A model generated the notes under the pieces. That model was not told the DNA's origin. It ran no database searches and saw nothing but the letters and a program-made list of their open reading frames with translations. Below are positions 1 through 6,610 of a stretch of DNA of 7,474 nucleotides, piece by piece (within the stretch, counting starts at the first letter, position 1; each line of letters starts with the position of its first letter). The position numbers and the translations under genes were made by a program. Source of the stretch: Acidimicrobiaceae bacterium (GTDB lineage Bacteria; Actinomycetota; Acidimicrobiia; Acidimicrobiales; RAAP-2); NCBI GenBank assembly GCA_003164275.1, contig PLSY01000057.1, positions 1 to 7,474 on the forward strand, given 5' to 3'.

Positions 1-6
1 ATGGCC

Positions 7-28
7 GCACCGAACGCCGGTTCGGTGC
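7..28. repeat. Perfect 9-bp inverted repeat with 4-base loop
   Basis: GCACCGAAC at 7-15 is followed by loop GCCG at 16-19 and then the exact reverse complement at 20-28. No T-run follows on either strand, so it is not a canonical intrinsic terminator. It could be a U-less hairpin terminator, an operator, or a structure in a transcript from beyond the left edge. Role unknown. Confidence 0.5.
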
Positions 29-230
29 CTGCCGTGGCCCTTGGAGTCGCGGAAGCTTGCGCGTCGTTATGCGTGGTGGCGCGCACTCGATCGACGGTGA
101 CGTTCGGCGCGACAGTTCTGCCCGAAAGTGAGTTCAGCAGCCGACCCAAACACCAAAGTGCTCCGGGAAACCCAGGCTTGCTTAAGGCTCCTGAAGCCCG
201 GATACTCGATCTCACCCCCTTTTTGCCGAA

Positions 231-251
231 CCGGGGTTCGCTGGACCCCGG
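231..251 (-). terminator. Candidate U-less hairpin after the three-gene minus-strand unit
   Basis: CCGGGGT at 231-237 pairs perfectly with ACCCCGG at 245-251 around a 7-base loop. It begins 46 bases past the minus-strand stop at 298, where a transcription end is expected. On that strand the hairpin is not followed by a T-run. It is a terminator only if hairpins without a U-tract terminate in this organism. The loop side faintly resembles a tRNA T-arm, but no tRNA can be built around it. Confidence 0.3.
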
Positions 252-297
252 ATCCTACGTCGAGTGGCTACTGAGCAATCGGCTCGTCTCGCGGCGT

Positions 298-882
298 TCA
301 CTCTCTCCATCGACCTAGGGATAGACGAATCCACGCCTCGCCATTGGGGGCTCGAAGGACATAGTCACCGCCATCGTCGCGGTCAGCGAATCCCGCCCTC
401 ACCAGCCGCTCCATGGCATCCTTTACCTGCTCCTTGCTGGCGCGCTTGCGCATTCGAGAGGGGAGCGCTCGCCTTGCTTCTTCCGCTGAGACCGGTACTT
501 GCTCAAGATCTGCTTCTCGCAACTTGCGGACCAAGATGCGGTCCTGCTCGGTCAGATGGACGGCGCGCACCTCCATTGTGGAAACGAGACCGGCAGCAGC
601 AATAATCACCTCCCGGCCCAGGTCCTCCAAGCCTGCGATCTGGAAACCCGCGGCCAGGATGCCAGCCGCCACTGCAATGCGCGCCAAAGTGGCAGGTACG
701 TCTATGACCCAGCCACCCGGGCGAAAGTAGAGTCCGTCGTCTTCAATGCCGATCGCCCATCGAATGGTTCGGTCGAACGCTGCCCGAGCCAGGAGGTCGT
801 CCGGATTCGGGAGCCACTCGCCCCAGATGGCATCAGCCTCCTCATAGCTAAGTCGAACGATTCCTTGCTCAGAGCTGCTCAT
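298..882 (-). CDS. Hypothetical protein with hydrophobic middle and C-terminal winged-helix-like domain, 194 aa
   Basis: I do not recognise the family. The start chosen is ATG at 880-882. It forms an ATGA overlap with the stop of the preceding gene and has an AGGGAG ribosome site 9 bases upstream. A TTG three codons earlier is less likely. Residues 1-57 are acidic and amphipathic. Residues 63-84 and 91-101 are hydrophobic and could be a membrane hairpin or a buried helical core. Residues about 110-188 look like a winged helix: a helix near 111-123, a second near 132-140, a basic stretch (PSRMRKRASK) leading into a helix at 149-163, then a short wing (DDGGDYVL). This suggests DNA binding or a protein-interaction wHTH. 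It is last in the three-gene unit and probably translationally coupled to the zincin-like gene, so it may be that protein's regulator or partner. The function is inference; the reading frame is firm. Confidence 0.8.
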   Translation of the reverse strand: MSSSEQGIVRLSYEEADAIWGEWLPNPDDLLARAAFDRTIRWAIGIEDDGLYFRPGGWVIDVPATLARIAVAAGILAAGFQIAGLEDLGREVIIAAAGLVSTMEVRAVHLTEQDRILVRKLREADLEQVPVSAEEARRALPSRMRKRASKEQVKDAMERLVRAGFADRDDGGDYVLRAPNGEAWIRLSLGRWRE

Positions 883-2489
883 TGCCGCCAACTCCCTGGT
901 CCTAGTAATCGCTCTTCGAGCAGAATGTGGCTTAGGACTACGTCAAGATGGTGTGATTCGTCGTCAAACAGGGCGTCGTCGAAGATCACTGAATCCCGCA
1001 GTGCGGGGTCCTCCTCGATGGCGGCCTCGTACCACCGAGCCCCAAACTCTGTCGTGGGGACGATGACCAGCGCCGATTGCCGCAGTCCGTCATTGATGCG
1101 GCCGGCGATGATGCGGACTTCCATGTCGCCGACGATGACCGCGCGCGAAGCCGTGCGGAATTGCGTTCCCTCCGGCTTGCACCAGCGGTGGAGGGCCACC
1201 GTGAACGGCGTATCCATGACGAGCGACAGGCGCTCCGGATCGGTACCTAACATCCACTTTGAAGCGAGGTCTGGATCCTCGCCGGCGGCACTGCTGCTGA
1301 TCGAGACGTAGATAGGGCTCTCCAGATCGACCAGCTCGTCTGGGGAATCGACCAGTACGAACAGCACCGAGTCTCGCCGCGTGCCGTCAAACACCGTGGT
1401 TCGGAGGCAGGATACAGCCCCATGCTCGGGAAGCGCGATGCCTTGGAGTTCGTAAGAGTTTCTGATCCGCTCTGGGCGCACCAAGGTGAGGAATCCGTGC
1501 CGGTGATCTCCTGAGCCGCTCAAGCCCGATACGGACCCGTAGGGGAGAACGGTTGCCCGGATAGGAGCCGCCGAGAGCATGATGGTCTGCGAGTCGAGCG
1601 CGCCCCCGTGCAGTAGCTCCGCGTCCGGCATCTCGATGAGGGCGCCGATTCGGGTTAAGCCTTCGGGTGCCACGTCTCGGGCCTCGCCAAGCACGGTGGC
1701 AAGGTCCAAGTGGTGCCCATCTAGCTTGAGGACGTCTGCACCTTTTGCACGCAGAGCGCCAGCGGCCGAGTCAAAGAGACGTCGGTACGTCTCCTGAGCC
1801 AGATCCCCGGTCTCCCCGTCCATCGACTCTGGAGTGAGGATGACCCCCTCGTAGCCCAGCCACCATTGCTCACTTCCGTGGGCATCGCGTAGCTCGTGGT
1901 CTACAGCTTGCACTGAAGCCGCGTAGTCCGCCTCGAGGAGCCCGACCAATCTGTGGTTCGGGCGGAGTAAACGAGGCATCGTCATTGGATCGAATGGGCG
2001 GAGCCCTGCATCAACCACCATCGCCAAGACCGGTGACTGCATACAGGCCGTCGCGGCCGCTCGGAGCCCGGCTAATGCTACCCAGGGATGCAGTTCTTCT
2101 CCCAGAAGTCGGTTCGCCAATTCCACGTAGCGGTCGTAGAGGGGGTAACCCTCAATCGGATTGAGCCGACGTTGGTTGGTCAGGAGGCTCATGCCCACAG
2201 CGAAGGTCTCGTGTACCAGATCCGACATGTCTTGCAAGCAGTTGCGGCTGTCGTCCCAACCTCGCTCGGGTTGTGCTTCAGCGAGAGCGGCGAGCGTCTG
2301 CGTCAGGCCACCGAAGGCCGTGGTGTCATCCAGTTGGCGATGGAAGTACTCATGTGTCTCGGTAAGGCGATCACCCGAGATGTCATCGCCCGTCACAGCA
2401 GAAACGGTCCACCCGAACCATTGGTACTTCGCACCGCCGGGTGGCGCCCCCGACCTGCCAATGTGAGATTTGGGTCCGGCTGCCGTCAC
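879..2489 (-). CDS. Putative HExxH zinc-metallopeptidase-like protein, 536 aa
   Basis: The start is GTG at 2487-2489 with GGGAAG about 9 bases upstream; this GTG overlaps the stop of the small upstream gene by 4 bases (GTGA). Near the N terminus is THEYFHRQLDDTTAFG, with HEYFH at residues 46-50, which fits the HExxH zinc-binding helix. About 44 residues on, LVHETFAVG supplies E94, a possible third metal ligand in the gluzincin manner. The HEYxHxLQ...T..G pattern resembles uncharacterised bacterial zincin-like proteins I recall, but I could not verify this. The remaining 430 residues match nothing I know. They contain a Trp-rich spot (QWWLGYEG, 208-215) and an acidic segment near the C terminus (FDDALFDDESHH). 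No signal peptide or clear membrane segment is visible, so it is probably cytoplasmic. Metal binding and proteolysis are predictions. The gene itself is well supported by length, ribosome site and tight coupling on both sides. Confidence 0.85.
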   Translation of the reverse strand: MTAAGPKSHIGRSGAPPGGAKYQWFGWTVSAVTGDDISGDRLTETHEYFHRQLDDTTAFGGLTQTLAALAEAQPERGWDDSRNCLQDMSDLVHETFAVGMSLLTNQRRLNPIEGYPLYDRYVELANRLLGEELHPWVALAGLRAAATACMQSPVLAMVVDAGLRPFDPMTMPRLLRPNHRLVGLLEADYAASVQAVDHELRDAHGSEQWWLGYEGVILTPESMDGETGDLAQETYRRLFDSAAGALRAKGADVLKLDGHHLDLATVLGEARDVAPEGLTRIGALIEMPDAELLHGGALDSQTIMLSAAPIRATVLPYGSVSGLSGSGDHRHGFLTLVRPERIRNSYELQGIALPEHGAVSCLRTTVFDGTRRDSVLFVLVDSPDELVDLESPIYVSISSSAAGEDPDLASKWMLGTDPERLSLVMDTPFTVALHRWCKPEGTQFRTASRAVIVGDMEVRIIAGRINDGLRQSALVIVPTTEFGARWYEAAIEEDPALRDSVIFDDALFDDESHHLDVVLSHILLEERLLGPGSWRQ

Positions 2490-2656
2490 TCGCTAGAGCT
2501 TCCCGGTTTACACCGCAGACACAAATCGGCAGTCCATGCTGGCACAGCGGCCCTCGCCAGCGCATCGAAGTCGTCGACCGACTGCGGTCTGCCCTGACGG
2601 GCTGCAGTGCCGTTCGCGGGCCACCGGACCGTGGAGGGCTCGGATTCGCTCAGCAT
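2486..2656 (-). CDS. Small CxxC protein, first gene of the minus-strand unit, 56 aa
   Basis: This short frame ends in a TGA that shares bases with the GTG start of the zincin-like gene (GTGA), the same arrangement as the next junction (ATGA). The repeated layout is the main reason to accept it. The chosen start is ATG at 2654-2656, preceded by GAGGG with a 7-base spacer. An in-frame GTG at 2678-2680 would give 64 residues but has a longer spacer. Codons in the first half mostly end in G or C, as expected of a real gene here. The protein ends with LCLRCKPGSSSE, so C46 and C49 form a CxxC that could bind metal or be redox-active. There is no membrane segment. The alternative is a leader frame whose translation merely delivers ribosomes to the downstream gene. 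Family unknown. Confidence 0.5.
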   Translation of the reverse strand: MLSESEPSTVRWPANGTAARQGRPQSVDDFDALARAAVPAWTADLCLRCKPGSSSE

Positions 2657-2829
2657 CCCGGCGCCCTCGGCCACCGGCACAGTCTACGAGTTCTCCGGGG
2701 GCAGGACGCAAGGTAGGCATGACCCGAACTTGCCGAGGGTTTCGGCGGCAGGCTGGCCTCTGAAGACGAAATGAATCCCACGGGCGAGTCGCCTCAGAGC
2801 TGGCCAGGACAGCATTTGAGGATCTCGCC

Positions 2830-2846
2830 AGACACGTCGTGTGTCT
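2830..2846. promoter_or_regulatory. Operator-like inverted repeat
   Basis: AGACAC and GTGTCT are perfect 6-base arms around a GTCGT centre, 17 bases in all, lying about 90 bases before the plus-strand start in the divergent region. The size and symmetry suit a dimeric repressor, but a single chance 6-base palindrome in 280 bases is not rare. The winged-helix-like protein of the adjacent unit is a possible binder; this is inference. Confidence 0.3.
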
Positions 2847-2927
2847 TCCCGAAAGTTGGCCGGAATTGTTCTCCGCCCTGAGGCCCCTCACCGCTCCGTA
2901 CCATTGGGATCGTGACCAGTCGATCCC

Positions 2928-2932
2928 GGAGG
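2928..2932 (+). promoter_or_regulatory. Strong ribosome binding site fixing the start of the nuclease-like gene
   Basis: GGAGG lies 6 bases before ATG at 2939-2941. This decides between that ATG and an in-frame GTG at 2912 that would add nine residues: the ribosome site lies inside the longer form and is ideally placed for the ATG. Confidence 0.8.
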
Positions 2933-2938
2933 CAGAAA

Positions 2939-5398
2939 ATGCGGGCAAAGAGACGGGGCGCAAGATCGACAGTCACTCCCGAGGACATCGAAGGGCTTCC
3001 TCGGCCATTGAGGCTCATCTTCGAGTCTGCCGGCCAGATGGACTCCTACCTTAGGGATTCGGGCGGCGACCCTGCAGTGGCGGGAATGGCAGCCCTCGCT
3101 GACGCATGCGCAGCGGCCCGTCGTCTCGCTGAGTTAGCCAAGCCGTTCGATGCTTTCGACGTGCTGGAAAGCGTCCGACTCAGTGAAACACCGCATGATC
3201 CGGAGAGCTACCAGGAGTCAGAACACGGCGGAAGCGCCGCGGCGATAGAGGTCGCTTCGTTAGTTCTGGCAGCGAGGGGCCACCGCGCCGGGCTGTTGCC
3301 GGATAGTGACGGGAGTCGAGCTCGATCCGATGGAGTCATCGAGGAGATCACGGCAGAGGCCCACCAAGCCCTGGAGGCCGGTGCTCTCGCGATCATGTTC
3401 AAGAACATCGCCGAGAGTGGTAGCGAAGGCATGATTCAGCTCGGTGCTCTCCTTCGTGAGGTGTACGTGCGGAACTTGGCCTACACCCACATGGAGTTGG
3501 ACACCCTCGTATGGCTGTTCGACACCCCTTCGATCGAAGCAGATTGCCGTCAGGCAATTGGGTGCTCAGTGGCCGAGATCCGAATGGTGTTCACCGCTCT
3601 CATGGACCTCCACGATCTGGCCTGGCACCACAGGCTTGAAGAGCTCGCCAAGCTAACTTCCCTCGCGCGGACCGAAATGGAGGCAGCCGCTGCATCCCCG
3701 GATAACTACGTGATCGCTCCGGAGGTGAAAGAAGAGGGAATCGGCATATGGAACCGCGCATGGGCGAACCCGGCTGACGCGTCGGTGTTTCCAGCCGAGC
3801 TCATAGCTCGGGAGGCCCACCTCACTCCTGAGGCGGTTGCCAGGATTCTGGATGCCTTCGCCTATGACATGGTCGAACGAGACCCCGCTGATACAGTTCA
3901 AGAATTCTTCAATGGTCGCTCGCCGCTCAACACAAGACCGCTCCTGCGAGCACCTAGCGGTGATTCGGTCATGGTGCACCCCGGTCTGCTCTTCCCGGCT
4001 ATTCGGCCGAGGGTTGAGGAGATTCTCAAGTCGGCAGACTTGTTCGACCGGTATAGCAAGCATCGCGGACAGTACCTGGAGGAGGCGACCCTTGGATTGC
4101 TAGCGCCGCATTTCCCAGGATGCATGGTGCACCACTCCTTGGAGTACTTCGTTCCGGATCCAAAGGCAGCAGCGTCCGAACTCGAGCCGAGCAACTTCAC
4201 AAAGCTGGTGGAGGGCGATGGGCTTCTCGTCGTTGATGACGTCGCGATCATCGTCGAGGCTAAGGCCGGTGGATTGACTGACCTCTCGCGCACCGGTGAT
4301 GCAGCGGGCCTGGCACGTGACCTCCGCAAGATTGTCACGGCGGCATCGCTTCAGACGAAGCGACTCGCTGATCGGATTCGTGTCGACCGAGGCCTTCGCC
4401 TGCGTGACGGCTCTTGGCTCGATCTCGACCACATCCGAGAGGTCCACTCCATCGCAGTCAGCCTGACAGACCTCTCTGGCATAGCGACAGTGACTTCTGA
4501 ACTCGTGCGTACTGGAATTCTCACCGAGTCACACTTGCCATGGACGGTTTCGCTGCACGATCTGCGGATCATCACGGAGATTGTGGATCGTCCCGCCGAG
4601 CTTCTTCTCTATCTGCGTCGGCGTACTGAGCCGGAGGTCACCCGCTTTTACCACGCGATTGATGAGTTGGACTTCTTTCTCGAATTCTGCGGCAACGGTC
4701 TTTATGTCGAGCCCGACCCCGACCGCATCCAGGCCGAACTCCCGCAACTTGGCGAGCGGAGTGTGGCCGAACGGCGCCGGTACCAGCGACAGGGGCTCGA
4801 GATGCTGACTAGTCGCACCGATGAGCTCGACGCCTGGTACTTCTACAAACAGGGGGTTCGCAAGTCGCCAGCTGAAAAGCCGCGGTTCGTGGCAATCAGT
4901 AAGGTCCTCGCTCTCGTCGATGCTATCGCTGCACAGAGCGAACCCGGCTGGTTAAGGATCGGGGCGACTCTGCTTGATGCGAGCGGTCCGATGCAGCGCA
5001 AGTGGGGGCGCCACTCCCGGGAGCTCTTGAGGCTCAGTGCTCACGATCACCGATGGCACACACTCGCTGTCATTGGTGGCTCTCGAGCCGACAACAGCTT
5101 CGTCCTCGTTTGGGCATCTGCCGCCCCTGGGGCGTCGGTGGCAGCCATGGAGGGGCGCCTGCGGACCTACGTCTCTGCCAAGAAGCACCAGGCTCAGGCC
5201 GCGTTCGCCGCTGGATTGCTCTTTGTGGCGGCCGACGCCGACGCTCCCCGTGGGACCGTCTACGACAACAGAAGACCGGGTCCAGACGTCGAGTTGGACA
5301 CCGCTGTTGCCCTGCTCGGATTGCAGCCGTTGAATCGCCGACAGACGACGGTGCCGCGACCTGGGCGAGCAGGACGAACTACCAAGAAGGCAAAGTGA
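2939..5398 (+). CDS. Large putative PD-(D/E)xK nuclease-like protein, 819 aa
   Basis: I do not recognise the full-length family. Residues 1-375 are mostly helical-looking with no known motif. The central part carries a restriction-endonuclease-like signature. A helix with E381/E382 (YLEEATLGLL) comes first, then GD at 426-427, a hydrophobic beta strand, and E440-A-K442 (VVDDVAIIVEAKAGG). A helix with Q472 and R475 follows (ASLQTKRLADRI). D427, E440 and K442 fit the D...ExK catalytic triad of the PD-(D/E)xK superfamily, which includes NERD-type nucleases. Residues 500-800 hold alternating strands and helices of unknown role, and the last ~20 residues are basic and look disordered (ending GRTTKKAK), which may help DNA binding. 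No signal peptide or membrane helix is visible, so it is likely cytoplasmic. It is transcribed divergently from the zincin-like unit with a shared control region. The gene call is firm; nuclease activity is a motif-based prediction. Confidence 0.88.
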   Translation: MRAKRRGARSTVTPEDIEGLPRPLRLIFESAGQMDSYLRDSGGDPAVAGMAALADACAAARRLAELAKPFDAFDVLESVRLSETPHDPESYQESEHGGSAAAIEVASLVLAARGHRAGLLPDSDGSRARSDGVIEEITAEAHQALEAGALAIMFKNIAESGSEGMIQLGALLREVYVRNLAYTHMELDTLVWLFDTPSIEADCRQAIGCSVAEIRMVFTALMDLHDLAWHHRLEELAKLTSLARTEMEAAAASPDNYVIAPEVKEEGIGIWNRAWANPADASVFPAELIAREAHLTPEAVARILDAFAYDMVERDPADTVQEFFNGRSPLNTRPLLRAPSGDSVMVHPGLLFPAIRPRVEEILKSADLFDRYSKHRGQYLEEATLGLLAPHFPGCMVHHSLEYFVPDPKAAASELEPSNFTKLVEGDGLLVVDDVAIIVEAKAGGLTDLSRTGDAAGLARDLRKIVTAASLQTKRLADRIRVDRGLRLRDGSWLDLDHIREVHSIAVSLTDLSGIATVTSELVRTGILTESHLPWTVSLHDLRIITEIVDRPAELLLYLRRRTEPEVTRFYHAIDELDFFLEFCGNGLYVEPDPDRIQAELPQLGERSVAERRRYQRQGLEMLTSRTDELDAWYFYKQGVRKSPAEKPRFVAISKVLALVDAIAAQSEPGWLRIGATLLDASGPMQRKWGRHSRELLRLSAHDHRWHTLAVIGGSRADNSFVLVWASAAPGASVAAMEGRLRTYVSAKKHQAQAAFAAGLLFVAADADAPRGTVYDNRRPGPDVELDTAVALLGLQPLNRRQTTVPRPGRAGRTTKKAK

Positions 5399-5887
5399 GC
5401 CGACTCGCGGTTTCGATCTGATACGGCTCAGCACGTTGGGCGCCCTGTGGAGACAGGAGCAGTACTGAGAGTGACGACACCTGGAATGACGAAAGACACC
5501 TTCCGCAGACGATCCCCACGGTCCGTCCCGGGTGTCCGTGGCGCAACCAATGTCACGAATACGGAGGCTTCCTGCCCCGACAGCAGGGCACACGGAGCCG
5601 TACTCGGCAGCCGGTGATGTGGATGTCGGCGACCGCACCCGAGTCGGAGATCCAGCGCACCCGTTCGGACGCCGAACAATGCGCCAGAACGTCAGCTGAC
5701 GCCATCCTCGCTGCAGCACAGAACGGCACGTCGGGCGTGCTCGCAAGCAGCAGGCACATTCAGCCCGGTGTGACGGACGCGGGGATGCACAGTGGATCAC
5801 ACGTGTATCAAGCGTCTAGGTACTACTGCCCTGGATTGTTTAGCCGGTGAACCGACGAGTCTCCCTGGCCCGGGGTGATCAGATTGA
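5399..5887. other. Convergent intergenic region without an intact gene
   Basis: This 489-base gap lies between two converging genes, where terminators are expected. Near its left end CTCAG (5427-5431) can pair with CTGAG (5465-5469), enclosing the smaller hairpin CCTGT/ACAGG (5444-5457). There is no T-run. The middle carries repeat copy A. A plus-strand frame is open from 5422 to 5850 but has no plausible start before GTG/ATG at 5614-5619 and no clear ribosome site. A minus-strand frame covers 5553-5759. Neither is called as a gene. An 8-base palindrome, ACACGTGT, lies near 5800. Confidence 0.5.
5562..5736. repeat. Diverged direct repeat, copy A
   Basis: These 175 bases align without gaps to 7300-7474 in the same orientation, with about 125 identical bases (71%) by hand count. 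Similarity begins abruptly at CGGAG and is strongest at the right end, where both copies read CAGAACGGCAC then TCGG. In the 156-base core the mismatches fall 14/16/14 on the three codon positions, which argues against selection on a protein in the two best open frames. The right boundary is unknown because copy B is cut by the window edge. It may be a decayed gene remnant, a structured RNA or a dispersed intergenic element. Confidence 0.65.
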
Positions 5888-6610
5888 CTATCCCGCACCG
5901 GTTGCATTCTCGATTGTGACTGTTGACCTCGCGGGTACCCGAGTTCCTGCACTCGGCATCATGGCGACGATGGTTCCCTTAGGGAATTGCCCCCTCGGAA
6001 CATTCACGACGTTTGGGCTCATGCCCAATCCTGAAAGCTCGCCGGCAGCGGTTGGCGTACTCATGCCAACGACGTTCGGCAGCGTCACTACGGCCGAAGG
6101 ACACGGGATGAGTTGGACTGTCCGATGTCCGTTCGTCGTACCCTGGATGGTCCATTCTGGTCTGCAGGCGACTGAGGCGGGCGACTGGCCCACCGCAACG
6201 TATCCGATCCCAGAGTAAAGATGCCCCACCAGTCTCTTGAGGTCAGCTCCGTAGACGGGAATCGGGCCACCAGTCATGGGAGCGCCAGAGATTGGGAAGA
6301 TGTCTCCCTTCGGGGCGTACCCCACGATTTTGCCTCCACTCGCTACCGAGATGAAGTCCGGCACATTCTTGAGGTTGATCACACCATTGGCGGATGGAGG
6401 AACGGGTCCCTTGGTCGGGAGGTAGACAGCGGCGGATGCACCCCCGGCGAGAGCCAGGGTCACTCCGATACCTGCGACCGCCCCACGACTCAGACGCCAC
6501 GGCCATGTCCGAGTGCGACCATCTGAGACGCTTTCAAGCTGTCGGCGCGAGGCGAGCATGCGCTCAGCAGGCATTGAGCGACTGGGTGGAAGTAGCTCAA
6601 GGTTCGTCAT
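5888..6610 (-). CDS. Single-pass membrane protein with C-terminal PASTA domain, putative sigma-factor regulator, 240 aa
   Basis: The start chosen is ATG at 6608-6610, preceded by GAGGAG; a TTG eight codons earlier is less likely. The gene overlaps the end of the sigma factor gene by 14 bases, so the two are probably co-translated. Residues 1-42 are cytosolic, with a short segment (ELLPPSRSMPAERMLASRR) like the N termini of actinobacterial membrane proteins encoded beside ECF sigma factors. A membrane helix spans about 43-64. The outer part includes GKIVGYAPKGD and IPVYGADLKRLVGH, a conserved-looking block I associate with such actinobacterial proteins. Residues 175-236 form one PASTA domain (TLPNVVGMS...AAGELSGLGM...GTIVAMMPSAGTRV), a fold known from penicillin-binding proteins and Ser/Thr kinases, where it can bind cell-wall muropeptides. 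C149 and C170 lie outside the membrane and could form a disulfide. There is no HxxxCxxC zinc anti-sigma motif, so an anti-sigma role rests on gene order. Confidence 0.85.
   Translation of the reverse strand: MTNLELLPPSRSMPAERMLASRRQLESVSDGRTRTWPWRLSRGAVAGIGVTLALAGGASAAVYLPTKGPVPPSANGVINLKNVPDFISVASGGKIVGYAPKGDIFPISGAPMTGGPIPVYGADLKRLVGHLYSGIGYVAVGQSPASVACRPEWTIQGTTNGHRTVQLIPCPSAVVTLPNVVGMSTPTAAGELSGLGMSPNVVNVPRGQFPKGTIVAMMPSAGTRVPARSTVTIENATGAG

Larger units (their letters stand above)
1..297. other. Left-edge region with no supported gene
   Basis: The only long frame here is on the plus strand, from position 1 to a stop at 316-318. It begins exactly at the window edge, so it could be the end of a gene starting upstream. 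Its last 21 bases would overlap the 3' end of the minus-strand gene that stops at 298. Its composition is mixed, I recognise no domain, and third codon positions are not clearly G/C-biased. I do not call it as a gene. The region also contains two perfect hairpins, listed separately. Confidence 0.4.
2657..2938. promoter_or_regulatory. Divergent intergenic control region
   Basis: About 280 bases separate the minus-strand three-gene unit from the plus-strand nuclease-like gene, so promoters for both directions should lie here. No convincing -35/-10 pair was found in either direction. TACCAT at 2899-2904 fits a minimal -10 for the plus gene but lacks a correctly spaced -35. The most regular element is the inverted repeat at 2830-2846. 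Overlapping open frames here on the minus strand have low-complexity Arg-rich translations and are not called. Confidence 0.5.

Noticed and set aside
231..251. tRNA T-arm look-alike (GGGGTTCG...)
   Set aside because: The loop sequence does not match TTCRANTCC, and no acceptor, D or anticodon arm can be placed around it on either strand.
499..1311. 270-residue plus-strand open frame
   Set aside because: It runs antisense across the junction of two well-supported coupled genes, and its translation is Ser/Arg-rich without domain character. It is a shadow.
2912..2938. GTG start nine codons upstream for the nuclease-like protein
   Set aside because: The ideal GGAGG site falls inside this extension and is spaced correctly for ATG at 2939; no ribosome site precedes the GTG.
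2508..2963. 151-residue minus-strand open frame in the divergent region
   Set aside because: It overlaps the start and ribosome site of the nuclease-like gene and the 56-residue frame, and its translation looks like random Arg-rich sequence.
4952..5800. 282-residue minus-strand open frame
   Set aside because: It is antisense to the 3' end of the nuclease-like gene and continues into repeat A. The composition is Arg/Ser/Cys-rich with no motif; long open antisense frames are common in G+C-rich DNA.
5614..5850. 78-residue plus-strand gene in the convergent gap
   Set aside because: There is no convincing ribosome site, codon phases show no constraint against copy B, and the tail after the repeat has no recognisable character.
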